From contig PLLI01000108.1 in NCBI GenBank assembly GCA_003140915.1, positions 248-5,877 of the forward strand: a stretch of 5,630 bases of DNA. Reading direction: 5' to 3'. Of the stretch, positions 5,271-5,630 are shown one piece after another. The stretch comes from Candidatus Omnitrophota bacterium. Lineage in GTDB: Bacteria > Omnitrophota > Gorgyraeia > 2-01-FULL-45-10. The first letter of the stretch is position 1; every line of letters begins with the position of its first letter. The translations under genes and the position numbers were made by a program. The notes under the pieces are model-generated. The model was given only the letters and a program-made list of their open reading frames with translations, searched no databases and was not told the origin of the DNA.

Positions 5271-5630
5271 TTATTTCGTCTCGTCCGGATTAATAAACGC
5301 GAACATCATGTCCGCTTCCGCAACCGTTTCACCGTCCACCTTGGCCACGCCGTGTGTTTTCATTATGTTAAGTTTTGCCTTCAAGAGATCGACCTCAATC
5401 CTCAGGACGTCGCCGGGTACTACGGGTTTGCGGAACCTCGCGCTGTCTATGCTCAGGAAATACGCGAGTTTCCCGATATTGGTCTTCATGGTGAGCGCGC
5501 CGACACCGCCCACCTGCGCCATGGCCTCGATTATAAGGACCCCTGGCATTATCGGGTGGCCCGGGAAATGGCCCTGAAAAAACGGCTCATTTATAGTTAC
5601 ATTCTTTATCCCGACAACCTTACCTTCGGT
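5271..5630 (-). CDS. fabZ: 3-hydroxyacyl-ACP dehydratase FabZ, C-terminal part; may be the end of an LpxC-FabZ fusion
   Basis: The visible 119 residues are the main part of a hot-dog-fold FabZ, which dehydrates 3-hydroxyacyl-ACP and so competes with lipid A acylation for the same precursor. In the visible fragment [13 protein letters not shown] at about 14-26 holds the catalytic His21, and [11 protein letters not shown] at 29-39 holds Glu35; the 14-residue spacing equals that of His54 and Glu68 in E. coli Fab[10 protein letters not shown] at 66-74 is also typical. The reading frame stays open to the window edge, so the start is not visible; a free-standing FabZ would need only about 25-30 more residues, while a bifunctional LpxC-FabZ, as in Bacteroidetes and some other phyla, would extend much further. 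The window cannot decide between them. The stop is 15 bases before lpxI, consistent with one operon. Confidence 0.93.
   Translation of the reverse strand, partial: TEGKVVGIKNVTINEPFFQGHFPGHPIMPGVLIIEAMAQVGGVGALTMKTNIGKLAYFLSIDSARFRKPVVPGDVLRIEVDLLKAKLNIMKTHGVAKVDGETVAEADMMFAFINPDETK

Noticed and set aside
5005..5577. 190-codon open frame on the plus strand
   Set aside because: It lies wholly opposite lpxI and fabZ, both of which have clear family motifs; its translation shows no recognisable domain and no ribosome site was evident.
1..5630. Mobile element, CRISPR array, tRNA or toxin-antitoxin pair
   Set aside because: I saw no spaced repeat array, transposase or tRNA-like fold, and nearly all of the sequence is accounted for by known genes.

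Overview
The window is an ordinary-looking chromosomal segment from a Gram-negative (diderm) bacterium. It carries a lipid A biosynthesis and export cluster next to the start of the gene for ribosomal protein S2. The use of LpxI rather than LpxH, a Gfo/Idh/MocA-type oxidoreductase directly upstream of lpxB, and moderately AT-rich DNA with many ATA/AAA codons would fit an uncultivated lineage such as Omnitrophota, or a deltaproteobacteria-like group. That placement is inference from gene content and is not certain.

Layout from left to right. Positions 1-298 (minus) hold the 5' part of rpsB, which runs off the left edge. Positions 299-491 are a leader and promoter region with two hairpins, a good sigma70-type promoter and a Shine-Dalgarno site. 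Positions 492-2318 (minus) encode an MsbA-like lipid exporter. Positions 2319-2389 are a compact divergent promoter region whose two predicted promoters share one -35 element. Positions 2390-3322 (plus) encode the Gfo/Idh/MocA oxidoreductase, which overlaps lpxB (3319-4455, plus) by ATGA. The lpxB stop overlaps, tail to tail, the stop of lpxI (4452-5255, minus). lpxI is preceded by the C-terminal part of a FabZ or LpxC-FabZ protein (5271-5630, minus), which runs off the right edge.

Together, FabZ (or a LpxC-FabZ fusion) supplies 3-hydroxyacyl chemistry and possibly UDP-sugar deacetylation. LpxI cleaves UDP-2,3-diacylglucosamine to lipid X, LpxB condenses lipid X with UDP-2,3-diacylglucosamine to the disaccharide, and MsbA flips the finished lipid A core across the inner membrane. 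The oxidoreductase is unassigned; a GnnA-like role in making a 3-amino sugar is one possibility. lpxA, lpxD, lpxK and any gnnB-like aminotransferase are not in the window.

The most interesting points are: (1) flipping the gfo-lpxB block in place would give a single co-directional order fabZ-lpxI-gfo-lpxB-msbA, so this looks like a local inversion; (2) gfo, and probably msbA, appear to be expressed from nearly leaderless mRNAs from back-to-back promoters; (3) the rpsB leader contains a repeated segment that could form two mutually exclusive structures, a candidate autoregulatory element. I found no mobile element, CRISPR array, tRNA or defence system, and no clear evidence of a wholly new system.
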